Positions 39,701-52,011 of a stretch of DNA of 64,000 nt are shown piece by piece. The DNA comes from Camarhynchus parvulus (Eukaryota > Chordata > Aves > Passeriformes > Thraupidae): the NCBI RefSeq assembly GCF_901933205.1, contig NC_044573.1, positions 29,757,493-29,821,492 on the forward strand. Reading direction: 5' to 3'. The notes beneath the pieces were generated by a model that worked only from the letters and a program-made list of their open reading frames with translations, ran no database searches and had not been told where the DNA came from. Every line of letters begins with the position of its first letter. Positions within the stretch are counted from its first letter, which is position 1. Made by a program: the position numbers and the translations under genes.

Positions 39701-41981
39701 GCAACTATGTGAAGAACAAAACCCTTTTGTTAGAGGATGCAGTTGTCATCATCATCATCTTTAAAAACTATATATAATTTCAGTAATCTTTTCCTAATGC
39801 TTCAGATGCACGTACTGCATTTGAAATAATTTACAGTTAGTCTTATAAAGTTCTGCTTGTTTTTCTTCCAAAGAAAATAGCAGCATATTGCGAAACAGGA
39901 AGGTCCAGTAGCAAAATATGTAGTTATTACTAAATAATCCATCAAAACTGTTTTCCTATTATGATGGTGCTGTTTCATTTCTTTGCATATAACATCTGTT
40001 GCAGAATTGACTCAGACAAACTCTACACAGGTATAGTCACAAACATAAAGCAAAATGGTTTTCTGTAGTACCAAGTGAAAAAACGTGGTGCTGTTTGGCA
40101 AGTAATTACCTGCTTCTTTGCTATTCCATGATCCAATCTGACTTGAAGAGCAAGGTGGATGTGATCACTAAGCATTTGTCACTTTGCCATCCTCTGCATC
40201 CTGTTTTTATGCCTTCTTTTGTCCTTAACTTCAGAATGGAAGATGAAGCATGCAGAGTTTATGGGAAGATTTGTGAACAGAATCATAGAACTGAAGTTCA
40301 AAATCCTCACAGCCCAAAATCAAGAACAGGTGAATTGTGTTTGCATTATGTTTCAGTTAACTGAAGAAAGAGGCTGCCACTGCAGTAAAATACAAGGAGG
40401 TAATCACTTCTGTAGACCAACACCTGTATTTTAATCTGCTTGAACTAACGTGCAGGGACTTGTAAGAACAGTGAAGTTGATGGGGTTTTTTTCAGTGGGG
40501 AATACTGAAAAGCCAAAAAGAGGAACATTCAAGCAGAACTACTTTCAAATGCCCAGCTGCACATGCTGACTGCTTCAACAAAAAAAATTAATGAAGATGA
40601 AGAAGAGTCCCTCTCACTGATGTATATCAGGAACATTATGTAAGAGTGGCTCTTTCCAGCAGCAGTGACATTTGTTCTCCCACAACAGCTGCTGATAGCG
40701 AGAAATAAAGCCCATTATTGCACCAGTTCACCATGTAAAATGTGCACTGCAAATACTTTTGAGCAGTTTAATCTTATACACTCTTTTTTCACTGTTATCC
40801 CTTTGTAGTAAAGTATGTACAGATGCAGCCTTAACTAACCACAATCTTATGAACTGGTTATACTAAAACTACATCCTTACACAGCAGCTCCTGCCATCAC
40901 AGCCTTTGTGTTGAACCAGATATGTTATTTTTGTTCTTTATGCAGAATTCAAATAATGTATTTGAGTAATGAGATAAACATCTGGTACAAATAAATACAG
41001 TTAATTTTAAAAAGTGCAGTCTTAAATGTTTCCATTGGTTTTCTAGGCAGAAAAGTTTCCAGGAGAATATGAATTTATTTCTAGTGTGAACTGGCTACAA
41101 GCTCATTGTTACATTAAGGGATTACTTTGCTTAGACCTTCTCTTGGCTGTTCCTCTGGTGATGGACAATATCAGTAACTACAATACAACAAAGAGAATGC
41201 TACAATTTGTCAGGGCACTTAACTGTCTACACATTGACTGTGAGGACAGGTGCTGTCAGATACTACACTGGTATACTTCTTGGAGTCTATTATAAAATCT
41301 CTATTTTTATGACACAGTTAATTTCAGTTTCCTCCCTGGTGAGTGTACTGAAATAATCATTGTAAGATTAAAAAAAAGTCCTTTTATCCCCTAGAGATTT
41401 ATATCTAAGATGTAGCATAATCACAGAAGGAACTGCTGATTACACAATGAACTGAACACCACAGTGAGTACAAAGCCAAATATAAAGAGGACGTTGTATT
41501 CACTAGGCCAGGGGACTGCAATTTGTCCAAAAGTCATGCAAAATTTAAGTTTTGAATGTATTTATCACCTGCCATTGAGTTAATAAAAGCAGCTAATATA
41601 ACTTCTGAATTGCTGGAATTGCACCAGGACTCTTTTCAGGGTGTTTCCTGTGCACTACTGAAGAGCAGTTCATGTTCTCAGGTACCTCATGTTACAGATG
41701 TGCTGCTGCTGAGTCAAGACACGGAGCTGCTTGAAACAGAACAGGTGCACAGCGACATTCCCAGGCAAGTCTTATTTTTCCTAAAGCCCTGGCTCACACC
41801 TAGACACAGGTTTGAAACTTGATGAAAAGGCAGAGCTGTTTTATGTAACTTACCTTTACTAGAACACAGCCATCTTGATAGTGGGACCTTGGAAAATGCT
41901 AAAGATAGATTCTGAAAATGTTAGGCTTTGTGTTTTCTCAGATCAGTGCATTCACGTAAGCAGTACGATAAATGATATAAT
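30761..41981. other. Noncoding sequence left of the solo LTR
   Basis: No exon is recognised. The frames at 34557-34943 (plus, 128 codons) and 35004-35327 (minus, 107 codons) look accidental. The segment 30765-30960 has conserved-element-like composition, and 35760-36010 is locally richer in CpG than its surroundings. There is a 12-T run at 39366-39377. If bird gene order matches human, the convergent neighbour of ZFAND3 (BTBD9) should lie on the plus strand to the left, but I found none of its exons here. Confidence 0.5.
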
Positions 41982-42152
41982 TGTTAGATGTGATGATTGT
42001 TTAGTAATTAAATATAATTATTATATAATCATAGGAAGAATCATGAGAAACTACACTGGGAACTTAAGAGAGCTATGTTTAGCTAAAAATCTATGTATAC
42101 AATAGAACAATATAAGTTTAATAATTAACATGTAAGTTATATAACGATAGAA

Positions 42153-42160
42153 TATAAAAA
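42153..42160 (+). promoter_or_regulatory. TATA-like box within the LTR
   Basis: TATAAAAA lies about 70 bases upstream of the LTR's AATAAA signal, the normal U3 promoter position. Initiation would be expected about 25-30 bases downstream, on the plus strand. Activity is not known. Confidence 0.5.
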
Positions 42161-42228
42161 CCTGTTCCTCTTCAATGTATGGTGGGATCAGATCTGAGGC
42201 GAAAGCGCCCCTGATTGCCAGAGCTCTT

Positions 42229-42234
42229 AATAAA
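42229..42234 (+). terminator. LTR polyadenylation signal
   Basis: AATAAA follows a GAGCTC and precedes a GT-rich tail (TGCCTGTGTG near 42251), the usual arrangement at the R/U5 boundary of an LTR. It could end plus-strand transcripts, but it is on the wrong strand to end ZFAND3. Confidence 0.55.
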
Positions 42235-42284
42235 AGCACCTACATATAATTGCCTGTGTGATTATATGTCCCCGCACGCTAACA

Positions 42285-45159
42285 ATCTTGTTCAAGAATC
42301 ATGCAGTTTTATCATTTAAAGTACCATAGGAACTTGAGGGAAAAAATGGGTGAATGTGAGCCATGAATCAGGCACAATTTCAATTCCAAACGATTTTCAA
42401 ATCTTTTAAAAACGATTAATTACACATTCTCTCTCCCTCTAATACAATAAATTATGGGGTTTTTAATTAGCCTTGTGTTTTTAGCATCTAAATGTTTAAG
42501 AAACAATAGTTATTCCTCTGTTTATCCATTATGAATATAGCTCATTCTGATTTGGAATACAGCTACTCTAGGTGAAGCTGTCAAAGTGCATGAAAGAACA
42601 TTTAAGACATTTTAGTGCCAGTGCTACAGTGTACAGTATGCATTTGACTTGAAGACTATGCACAACTTATTCCTTTGATTACTGTATCTAACCTCAAAAT
42701 TAAATGGACCAAACTGGCTACAGCAGATTTGCTTACAAAACAAAACCCTCAATTCAAACCCAGTAGAAATACTATCCTTCCCTTCCAAACCTGCATAAAA
42801 TCCTGTCCACCCTTCACCAATTGTAAATTCAGCTTGAAGTTACTGACCTAACCTTGGTCTTTTCCCCATTTGTATTTCTTACATGAATTTACAATAGAAA
42901 TGGTGCAAAATAGCAAGACCTGTTGAATAGGCAGAAAGGACTTCAAACTTTAATCTGATTGGTTTAATTTTTTTTTAGCATGAGGAAAAAGAATAAAGTT
43001 ACAAGATTCTTTTAATATTTTCACAATGTTAAACTAAAACTGAGCTCTAGGCTACATGTGTAAGTAAATCTAGAACACAAAAGGGTTAAATAAGATCTTC
43101 TTTTAAGATACAAGAACTTAAGCTTTCTTTACGTTTAACAAACTTCACAGAACAGATACTGCAAAGGAACAACCCCCTCCCCAACTTTTTGTTTAAAGTG
43201 AACATTGTCCATAATTCACATGAACTTTAAGTAGTGTCCTCTCAAGAGCCACCTTGAAACCATCTGTGCACTTGTAACGAGATTAAAGAGAATATTAAGG
43301 AGGGACAAAATAGCATCTTCAGTATTAATGCAGAAAAGTCTTGTGTATCAATCAGAATGCCCATCAAATGCTAGGATAGGATTTTGTAGGAAAAGAAAGT
43401 GCGTATCACAGCAGCTGCCAAAATCCATGTTTTTGTTAAACTCCTCATGGCAAATGTAAATAATATCCTTGGACAGTCCCTCTCACCAGGACCACTTCCT
43501 GAAAATGTAGCCCATTACAGAAGCTTTTGCTGCTGGTTCATATTCTTGAATAAGAACAAAGAGAAAAAAACCAGCTTGCCTTCCAGACAGCTTGCATTTA
43601 TAACGATGGGACACTTCTGATTTGCTTAATGGTTAATGCCAATACAGTCAGATGCTGAATGTGTGTGTGGAGAAACATATATATATGTGTGTGTATATAT
43701 ATATGTATTCTTTTTTTCATTAGTTGTCTAATTGTTAAATGTACCTAACTGGCTACCAAAGTAACAGTATAATTTGGCCTATAAGGAGTTAATTACCTGT
43801 AACAAGTAGAATGGAGGATGACTCATACAAGCTGGGGTTTTCCAAGTGACAGGTTACTTCACCCCCAATGTTTCACATCTGCCCAGTATTTGAAGATGAG
43901 ACAAAGTCGATCCCTCCCTCAGGTTTTCTTACAAATGTACCCATTGTTAATAACTCACTAATCGACTGTGAAGTTAAACTCACTCAGGATTAAGCTGGGC
44001 GACATGGGCACGAATCACTTTTACCTGCAGAAGCCCTGTGTGCAGCAGGAGACAGCCTGGTTATGGTGTTTGCTTTTATGCTTCCAAAGTGGCAAAGCTG
44101 GTGCGGCTCGGCTCAGCTCAGCGTGACACACCGTAACACAGAACCAAGGCTCTGACCAGATCCAGGTCATGCATTCACATCCACTCGCTATACTCACTTT
44201 GTGGGCAAGCATTTTCCTGGGCGCGTTCAGCTGCATAGAAGGAGGGCTGGTGGAGCCCCTTTGATTATCTCATTGACACTCTGAACGTGAGGAACACGAA
44301 CTCACTCTGACAAAGGGCGTTTGTTTTACAGGTTGTTCCCCAATACTGTTACTGAATTCCGTTTGCTACAAAATGTCCTTTTTTCCCCAATATGTAAGTC
44401 TAGCTACAGAAAGTCAGTCTGTAGAATCCAGCCATGGCTACTGTGCTGTGAATTAGCCTTATTTGATCAATTATCAGATACCTGCACTTAGCAAAAGGCA
44501 AACAAGAGCCAATCAGGTTTCGGCCAGTGGGAATGGCTGCACTGCTCAAGGTATGTGGAATCTGTTCACACAACGCATAGAATCTCTGTGGATGCCATGT
44601 AAAAAGTTATGCACCATTTACTGCTCCAGGATGGAGTTGGCTTTAAAGAGAGATCATAATTTAACAGAGAAGAAAGAAAAAAAAGAAGGAAAAAAAAAAA
44701 CAAACCCTGATAGGTTCTTTATAGTAAGATACATATAAAAATTTTTCATAAGAATCTCTGTTCCCCTTTCTTTTTGGCTTCCTGGGAAGAACCGGAAAGG
44801 TGTTCCTGCCCCAACAGAATCCCTGATGCTGGTGACACTGCCTAACTCAAAAGCCACATGCGATGAAGGCACGAGTGACCAGTCAGGTCTTCTGGGCTTA
44901 AGCAGCTGCAGTTGCTGCTCTGAGTAGTATTTCACCTCCTCAGGATTCAGTAGCAGTGAAGAGGTGAAAGGCTGCACATTAAACAGTTTGTCCGAAAGCC
45001 ATGTGCATAGCAAACTTTTTTTTACACCAGCTTCTATACAACTATTTGTTTTAACTCTGCAGCTGGAATGTTTCCAGCATAAGGCTTTTAGAGTGACTCC
45101 AGCAATAACAGAAGCCTTTGGATTTTTCTTGCTTTGTTTAAATCCACTAGCCATACTCA
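42285..45159. other. Sequence downstream of ZFAND3, including a possible long 3' UTR
   Basis: No separate gene is recognised. The right part (about 44640-45160) may belong to a longer ZFAND3 3' UTR if the first poly(A) signal at 45180-45185 is bypassed. A 197-codon minus-strand frame (44654-45247) lies there without recognised similarity. A TA/TG microsatellite sits at 43677-43708, and an A-rich run at about 44670-44702. Confidence 0.5.
43677..43708. repeat. TA/TG microsatellite
   Basis: Alternating AT dinucleotides flank a short GT run. It is a compound dinucleotide microsatellite and is probably length-polymorphic. Confidence 0.85.
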
Positions 45160-45179
45160 AAAATAATATTTCTTCATGT

Positions 45180-45185
45180 TTTATT
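45180..45185 (-). terminator. ZFAND3: Candidate ZFAND3 polyadenylation signal
   Basis: Read on the minus strand this is AATAAA, about 220 bases after the ZFAND3 stop codon. It is the first canonical signal downstream of the stop. A T-rich stretch follows on the minus strand. Real transcripts may use other sites further left. Confidence 0.45.
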
Positions 45186-45402
45186 TTTATACGGTGGCTA
45201 GCAGGCACCTTAGTAACCAGCCAGAGATAGATTTCAACCACCATCAATCCCTAAACTACAGTACCAGGACGGTTGGCTAAAGGAAGGAAACTGATTGGCT
45301 GTAGTCTGAAACTTGCCTAGTACAAGGTGTCTGGCTGACTTTGTCCTAAATAAGGCTAACATTAGTGAACTAAGAGAACAGCATTTGGTTGCAGTCTTGC
45401 AC
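45186..45402 (-). other. ZFAND3: ZFAND3 3' UTR (proximal part)
   Basis: This is the sequence immediately after the ZFAND3 stop codon (45403-45405) up to the first AATAAA, in the last exon. Its boundary at the far end is inferred and not proven. The open frames on the opposite strand here are shadows. Confidence 0.6.
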
Positions 45403-45557
45403 TCAGGAACATCCTTCGCCAATGCGTTGGCAAGATCTCCCTACTTTCCGATCCAGTTTCACCATTTTCATGATGGCCTCCTCGCGTCCGCGGCCCATGT
45501 GGTCAAACGTGCAGTCGTGCTGTTCGGGCAGGCGGTGCAACATGCAGAACACGTAAC
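45403..45557 (-). CDS. ZFAND3: ZFAND3 last coding exon (AN1 zinc finger C-terminal half)
   Basis: This exon encodes the final 50 residues of ZFAND3, a zinc-finger protein of the A20/AN1 family found in the nucleus and cytoplasm. The minus strand reads [15 protein letters not shown] near the start and ends in [12 protein letters not shown] followed by a stop at 45405-45403. This matches the vertebrate ZFAND3 C-terminus as I know it. It supplies the second half of the AN1 metal site: Cys in YVFC, His in MLH, then HDC, in the spacing C-x2-H-x5-H-x-C. The acceptor is strong: a CT-rich tract, a CTAAC branch-point-like sequence about 30 bases upstream, and CAG immediately before 45557. The exon opens with two bases (GT) completing a glycine codon split by a phase-1 intron. 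The reading frame is intact, with no sign of a pseudogene. Confidence 0.96.
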
Positions 45558-47850
45558 CTGCCAGAGGGAGACAGGAGACACGGTTAGGGACTGCTTACAC
45601 AGGTGGCATCTCACTTGAACCACGAGTAACCCCCCTCTACTAGGGGATTACTCGGTTCTCAAAAAGTCTCACCAGTTTAAAGCTTTTACTTATTTTCTTA
45701 CAGGGTAACAAATATTTGATAATTTAGTGCCTTTTGCTGAGAATTTATCAATACAGTACCAAAGCTCAAGTCATAGAAGATTTATGACTTTTTTGCCATC
45801 CTCTCATCCTCTACAGGAAACCTCCAAAATCATCTAGGCTACCTATGTCTACATAGTAACTAAGCTAATGCTTTTGGGTTTTAATCACCTTTGCTGAAAT
45901 CTTTCCTACTTTTGAGTGGGCTTTGTTGTCATTTCTGAAACTCACACCTATGGTACTCTAGGGTGAGCTCCCAAGCAGATTTTCAAGTCAGAACTGTTAA
46001 ATTTAAGCACCTTTCTTCCTCCTCACTGCCAGTGTTGGCAGTGATGGCCGGAGAGTTCACTGCTCCTTTGCTATCCCGGTCTTCAGAAGCTTCTCCCCAC
46101 GAACCATTCTGTCACTAACCACAGGGGGGGACAGGCATTTGTCACAGGGACATGGCATACCACTTCACTCTGTAGCTAAGAAGTTGAGGTTATTGTCTCT
46201 TTGTCTAAAGCTCCTCAATGTTAGCTTTCCAGGAAGCATGTGACTTAGAAACATGCCAAGACTTTTCCCTGCAGGTGAGGAGGGCATCTGCCACAGCCAC
46301 CACTTTCTAGTCTACAAAGGAAATCAGCTTTTTCCTTCTTTGTCCCTAACACTTTGTAACAGTAAAGAAACTGTCTCAAATTTCCCACCTCCAAAATGAA
46401 TGTAAAATAGCAGTGGATGCTACAGGAGGGAGAAGTCACACAGATACAGGGCCCACCAGTCCACTGTATACCAAACCAAGTATGGTTCATGTAATATTGC
46501 CTATGCTGGGATATTTTTCCTGCCTGATGGTGCAAAGACTAACACTCTGCCTCTTACTTGAAAGCTTTACATGACTGCTACTCCTTAAATGCTCAGAAGA
46601 TATTCAACCCACAAAATTATAATATTTGAGAGATGGAAAAGGATAAAAATGAGTGAGTGAATGATTGGGGAGTGTTTTGTGCATATACACAAACACACGT
46701 ATATATGAGAATATGTGTGTGAAGTAAGTTAAGTTCCTGGACTATAAGATATCAATTGCTGGAGAGAACAACTTGCTATCTTTATATTAGAGTGATTGTT
46801 AAGAAAACAGAGAGGGGAAAAGTGTCATACATGGAATTATTTTTAAAAAGTGAAGAAAAATTGATTTATCTTTGCTCTTTGTTTCAGTAGCACCAGGCTA
46901 TGAAAAGACGCAGCTATTATCTGTGTCTGGCTTTGAAGCCCAGTTCTAGGAACAAAGCCAAAAGGACAAGTTTTCCGTATTGGTATGTATAATTCAGAAA
47001 TATGTATGGAAACATGCAGATTGAATTGCTATGTATCTCACCCCTTGTGATCATTGCCTCCACTTCAATCTCAGTCTGGGTCATACCACACACAAATGTG
47101 ACAAATATCTTTCCTGAGGTGCCAAAAATTCAAGGTCTGATTGTTAAAATGAAAATATCCCTGGACTATAGTGCCAATACTGAACAGGCATTTCACTCAG
47201 TTCTCTCTCACAGAAAGTAGGGTCTGAAGGCTTCCCTTATTTCTTGAAATAAGATATCAAATTGCTGAACCAAAGTCCACTGCAGGTATAAGAATCATAA
47301 ATACCTACCTGGATGAGCTCAAAAATCAAGTTCATCATCTCATCTGCAATGAATGTCTAAGAAGGAGACGTAAGACACAAAGATATGGATTGGGCAGGAG
47401 GTGTATCAGCCCCTTCTAAATAAAAACTTGTTTTAAATCCTGGCAGTTTTACAGATCCTTTCCAAATGTTTAACAAGCATATGCAGAAATGCCATCTAAT
47501 GTTACCGAAAAGAAGTCTTGAAAATTTATACCATTTTCTGCACTGCTTCACCAAGACCCTTTGACAATTCTGTAAATGCATTAAGGAAGTTCATATGCCA
47601 CATGATTTATCACTTTTGAACATGACCTTTCAATTGTCCCATTTCTTCCCCTTCTACAAAGCCTCATGCAGACCAGCACAGCTTCATGATATTCCTTTAA
47701 TCTTTTTCTGTTCATCAAGAATTTTTTTATGCATTCTTGAACAAAGTTTCAGTAACTGTCCACAAAAAAATGGCAAGTGATTTTCATTTTTCCCAGAGTA
47801 TGGGAATAGTATGTCTAATTTCAGCAACTAAGTGATCTAAACCTGTTATT

Positions 47851-47880
47851 AATATATGCATATATATATATTTAAATATG
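47851..47880. repeat. AT-rich dinucleotide run
   Basis: A short imperfect (AT)n stretch lies inside the ZFAND3 last intron. It shows nothing beyond simple-sequence composition. Confidence 0.7.
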
Positions 47881-50800
47881 CACTGCTAATTAGAACAGAT
47901 AGTATCTAATGAAAGAATACCCAAGCTCATTTTGAATGTTACGAAAATAGTTCTGCATATATTGGCTGATTCATGGAATGGGTCTTAGTCTGGTTGAATT
48001 AGCAATTCAGATCTCCTGGAAGCTCCATTTCCAAAAAGAGAATTCAGATCTTTAGTATCATTGCTACAAATGTGGAAGTCACTTTAAAGATTGGAATTTG
48101 TTTTTTTGTAGGTTTTATTTAAAATTTAAAGGCCTTTAAAACACTGTTATTCAGCAACTAACTGAGTGACACTAGTTCTGAACATTTTTTCATTAGTTCA
48201 GAATGGGTATATTCAATTAGGTTATTACTGGTGTATTCACTCCTTGTTTCTTCAATGGTTTGAAAATCAGAAGGGACACTCTGTGCTCTGCACGTGCACA
48301 AATGCCTGAGCTGCATCAAGGCCATCAGATATTACAGCAGTTCTATTACTGACTTGTGTGTACTGGGGCAGAAGGCCAACAGATGCATCTGTATTTTGAT
48401 CCCTAATGCCAACCCATATTTAGAGGTGAAACCTTTTCTCCTGAGAACTCTGCTTCTATGGTTATAAAGCAGGTTAGATGAATGAACTCCTGCAGTGTAT
48501 ATGCTGTTAAGTTCATTATGGGATGGTATCAAATACAGGTTGTTTCTCGTAAAGGAATTTACTGCAGAAATGCTTCTTTTTAGCACACTATAACTAAAAG
48601 CCAAAACAAATAACTAGTGTAAAGAGCATTGCAAAAGGGAATCCATCTGCCAACTGAAGTTCATTTGCCCAAGTCATCAACCTAAAACATGCCAGACCTC
48701 CACTCCCAGTGCAGAAGATTTCAATCTAGTAAATGTAATAATACATCTCACAGCTCTGCAATTGTTTTCTGATGTTAGAAGTAAACTATGAATCACCCAC
48801 TCCCCAGGTCTCTAATGCAAACATCTTGGAAAAACATTATATAGTGCCTCAAAACATTTTTGCTCCTCTGAGCACCACAGAAACTTCTACAAAATACATC
48901 ATAAAAAAAATTCACTTCCATTTCACCAGAGCAAAAATGGCTAAAGCCATAAAGCAGAGCACCATCCCTGCATTACAGAGGAGTCACTCAAAGGAAGCCC
49001 AAGACTGCACACCAGCAACTATGAAGCTGCTTTCATCGTTCCTGAGGAACCTGATGGGAAAGGGATATTGGAGAGAACAGAAAACAGACTAAGCTTCCAT
49101 ATTCCAGACCAGAGAGTTATCACAGACCTACAGCATGCTGTGTGTGGGTAATGAAAAACAACTGCCTTTTTTTCATTGCTACACTCAAGAGCCCTGGTAC
49201 ATTTTTGAGTTACTGAAGGCTGAGCCGTTCAAGTATCACTGCTGACATGGAAAGGCAAAGCCCTTCATTACCCAGTACCATCAATCATCTTAATTGTTCA
49301 CTCTAGACATTTATCCTTTCATTGCAGGCACCAACTGCTCTGAAGGTTTAGCCTTCTATGCTACAGTGAACCCTTCTGATACATTCAAAGAAACTCCCAC
49401 TGGTAGGTAAAAGAAAGTGAAGTAACATCACCATAAAACCCTGAGCTTCTGATACTTAAAAATCATCTTACCTATCCATTAGGATCAGTATTTATTATTT
49501 TCATTCCCAAGTCAACAGGCAGAAGTTCAGAACTGTCAGAACTTGCAGCTTACACCATTTCCAAATTTCATTTCATAAATAACCTATGTTTGTATAGAGC
49601 CCTATACAAAGCCTATTCAAAAGCAGTCCTAGTAATGACACAGACATAATCCTGTGCAGAATTCTGTGCTGTGTGCTTTGACTTCACATTCTTCACAAGA
49701 TATTTTACTTCTCTTGCAAATTTGAAATTTTAATCAACAGATGTTCAAACAGAATTTAAAAATACCTTGTGACTTAAGAGTTGAAGATACTGCAAAAATT
49801 CTCTACCAAAGGTTAGAAGCAAACTGTGTAAGATTAGAAGAAAACTAAATACAGCCAAGGTATTATCTAACAAGGTATTGCATGAGTCTACAAGCAGATT
49901 TCTGTTCAAGAACAGATTTTAACATCTCTTTAAACAAAACATATCTGCAGGCTATCACACAGCACAGCCAAACCAGGCAGATGAGCCAGCAGAGAAGATC
50001 AGCTCATGCTGCTGCATTGTTCAAAACAACTCCACACCATTCACGCCCAAAACAACATTTATGCATCTCCCCCATAGCCCTTCCAACTGGAAAGATGATC
50101 TAATGTGTTGCAAATTATACTAACAATAAAACTGTTTATAAGTAAGTGTGGAAAGGAATGTTTTGGTTTTTTTTAAAGACATGAAATAGGCAAGAAATTA
50201 CTGGAAGAGCAGAACAATAGCTACCAAGACACAAAGCAAGATCCTAAAGGCTTCAGCACCTGAGAAGTGCAGTATGACCCAGCATTCTCCCCTGTGTTCT
50301 GGAGGCTGTTTAGCAAGAACACACAGTAATGGAAAGATGGGACTGTGCGCTGTAGTCCAGCCAGGCAAAGCTTCCAGGGCAGCTCGACGCACTGCGTAAG
50401 CAATAGAAATATATTCCAGTTTGCTGGTAGCTGGTATTATTCTCTTTTAGACAGCTCCATTCTTGCACCTACTCTAATTATCTCTCCTCTCTGTTCTGTG
50501 GGAATGCTCTGCACTAGCATTGTCAGCTTTCATTACACAACTCAAGGAAATTTCAGGTTTACTGACATTTTCTGTATAACCAAACCAAATTTCACAAAGC
50601 TAAACAACGAGGTTTTGGAAATAAGTGAACTAAACTCTCCTGTTTCTCTTTCCCAGCTTTGTAAGTTGACATGGACTTTGACAAAGTGATGAGTACCTCA
50701 GAATAACTTGGCTGGGAATCTTGTCATTCATTTCCAAGGGGAAAGAGGAGCACGTCACAGTATGATGAAGCTTTTTAATCAGACAGATGTACTTATTAAA

Positions 50801-51907
50801 AGTCCACAAAATTGAGGTAGTCCTTTCTATAATTTCCACTCCAATTTGAGTGGATGAGGAGTGTTAACCTCTAGGTGCTCAAAGTTAGAAGTCTCTAAAT
50901 ATCAAGGCACATTGTCTTAAGCACTGCCCTCTCAAAGCACTTCAGTTCCATGAATCTTCACAAACAGCACACAGCTGTAAAAGGTTCACAAAACATACAG
51001 GAGGATGAAGTGTACTTTTCCTATTTACTTATTTTTCTAACCATTTGCTATGATCATTGCACAACTTAATTTACAATATTTTCTTCTTCATACAGATCAT
51101 TGATACCTACTCACAACTACCAAAATGATCAATAGCTGAATCAAAGAGAGGAAAAGGAAAGAGGTGGCGTAAGACACCTTAGAATGTTTCTTTTACTTTG
51201 GCAATCTGTCCCTGGGACTGGATGGGCACTCTGGGACTTCCCTCCTGCTCTCAGTCAGTTGATAATCTCAGGTTTCATGCTGGAAGCATATAGCTCTGTG
51301 ATATCTCTGGTGCTACATAAGAGTGTTCATGAGAGCCTACAGATTCATTTTGTATTTCTACTACTGGTTTTATACTTAGGAGAAAAAAAGGAATAAGAAT
51401 TTTTTTTCTGTTCTTCCTCTATTTTGGTCTCTGCCATAAAGAGGGTAAAGCAATGTGCATTAGAGACAGAAAAAGCATTTGTGGAAAGGACTGCCCAAGA
51501 AGTGAATGGAAGAAGTGAGGACATAAATGAATGAAAGAGAGAGGACATAATACTGTAACAGCCACTGGACAGGTAAATATTCTGCAAGAATTCTTCCAAC
51601 TGCAAGGAAAAGACTGTATTTCCAAGTTGGGTCATATATAACCTGTGTTTCAAAGTTGTTTTCTGTCTATTTCCTTTAAGATCACAAGCTTGGGAAGCTG
51701 CTTTAGGGAGCACACAAGAAATGCAGTTTGGCACTGTGGAGACCCTGCAAACAAAATGTGTTTTATCCCAGTTCGTGCTAATTTCAAATACACTTTCCTA
51801 TTTATCTGACTACTTGCACAGAAAGATGTCAAACTATTTTTTCCTACATTGAACATGACAGGTTTTAAACAGAGAATTCATATCACTTCAGGACAGAGCA
51901 ATAAATG

Positions 51908-52011
51908 TTTTGGATCAACAATTCTTGGAATTGTTGATTTGAATTTTTTGGATTTGTTGATTTGAATTTTTTGAATTGTTGACTGGGAATTTTTTGGATC
52001 AACAATTCTTA
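51908..52011. repeat. Repeat cluster: hairpin plus about three 22-23-bp units
   Basis: ATCAACAATTC (51914-51924) and GAATTGTTGAT (51928-51938) form a perfect inverted repeat with a three-base loop. TTGTTGA-containing units with T-rich tails then repeat at 51931, 51954 and 51976, periods of 23 and 22 bases. The block closes with a second copy of TTTTGGATCAACAATTCTT near 51993-52010, which is also present at the start of the cluster. The block therefore combines direct and inverted copies of one 11-base word. It lies deep in the ZFAND3 last intron, and no transposon family was recognised. Confidence 0.85.

Larger units (their letters stand above)
41982..42284 (+). mobile_element. Solo LTR of an endogenous retrovirus
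   Basis: The element begins TGTTAG (41982-41987) and ends CTAACA (42279-42284), the terminal inverted repeat expected of an LTR. It is about 303 bases long. Internal signals are in normal LTR order: an AT-rich 5' part, a TATA-like TATAAAAA at 42153-42160, a GC-richer stretch about 35-60 bases downstream, an AATAAA poly(A) signal at 42229-42234, and a short U5-like tail. Neither flank carries a tRNA primer-binding site or internal gag/pol sequence, so this is a solo LTR left by recombination. The overall look resembles songbird ERV LTRs as I remember them, but the family name needs a library search. No clean target-site duplication is visible (ATAAT on the left, ATCTT on the right). An alternative 5' end at the TGTTAG of 41919 cannot be excluded. 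Confidence 0.8.

Noticed and set aside
40277..40330. 'cagaatcatagaactgaag', reminiscent of a CR1 terminal repeat
   Set aside because: Only about 12 bases resemble the CR1 tail and similarity does not continue.
45313..45618. 101-codon plus-strand frame
   Set aside because: It is the antisense shadow of the ZFAND3 last coding exon.
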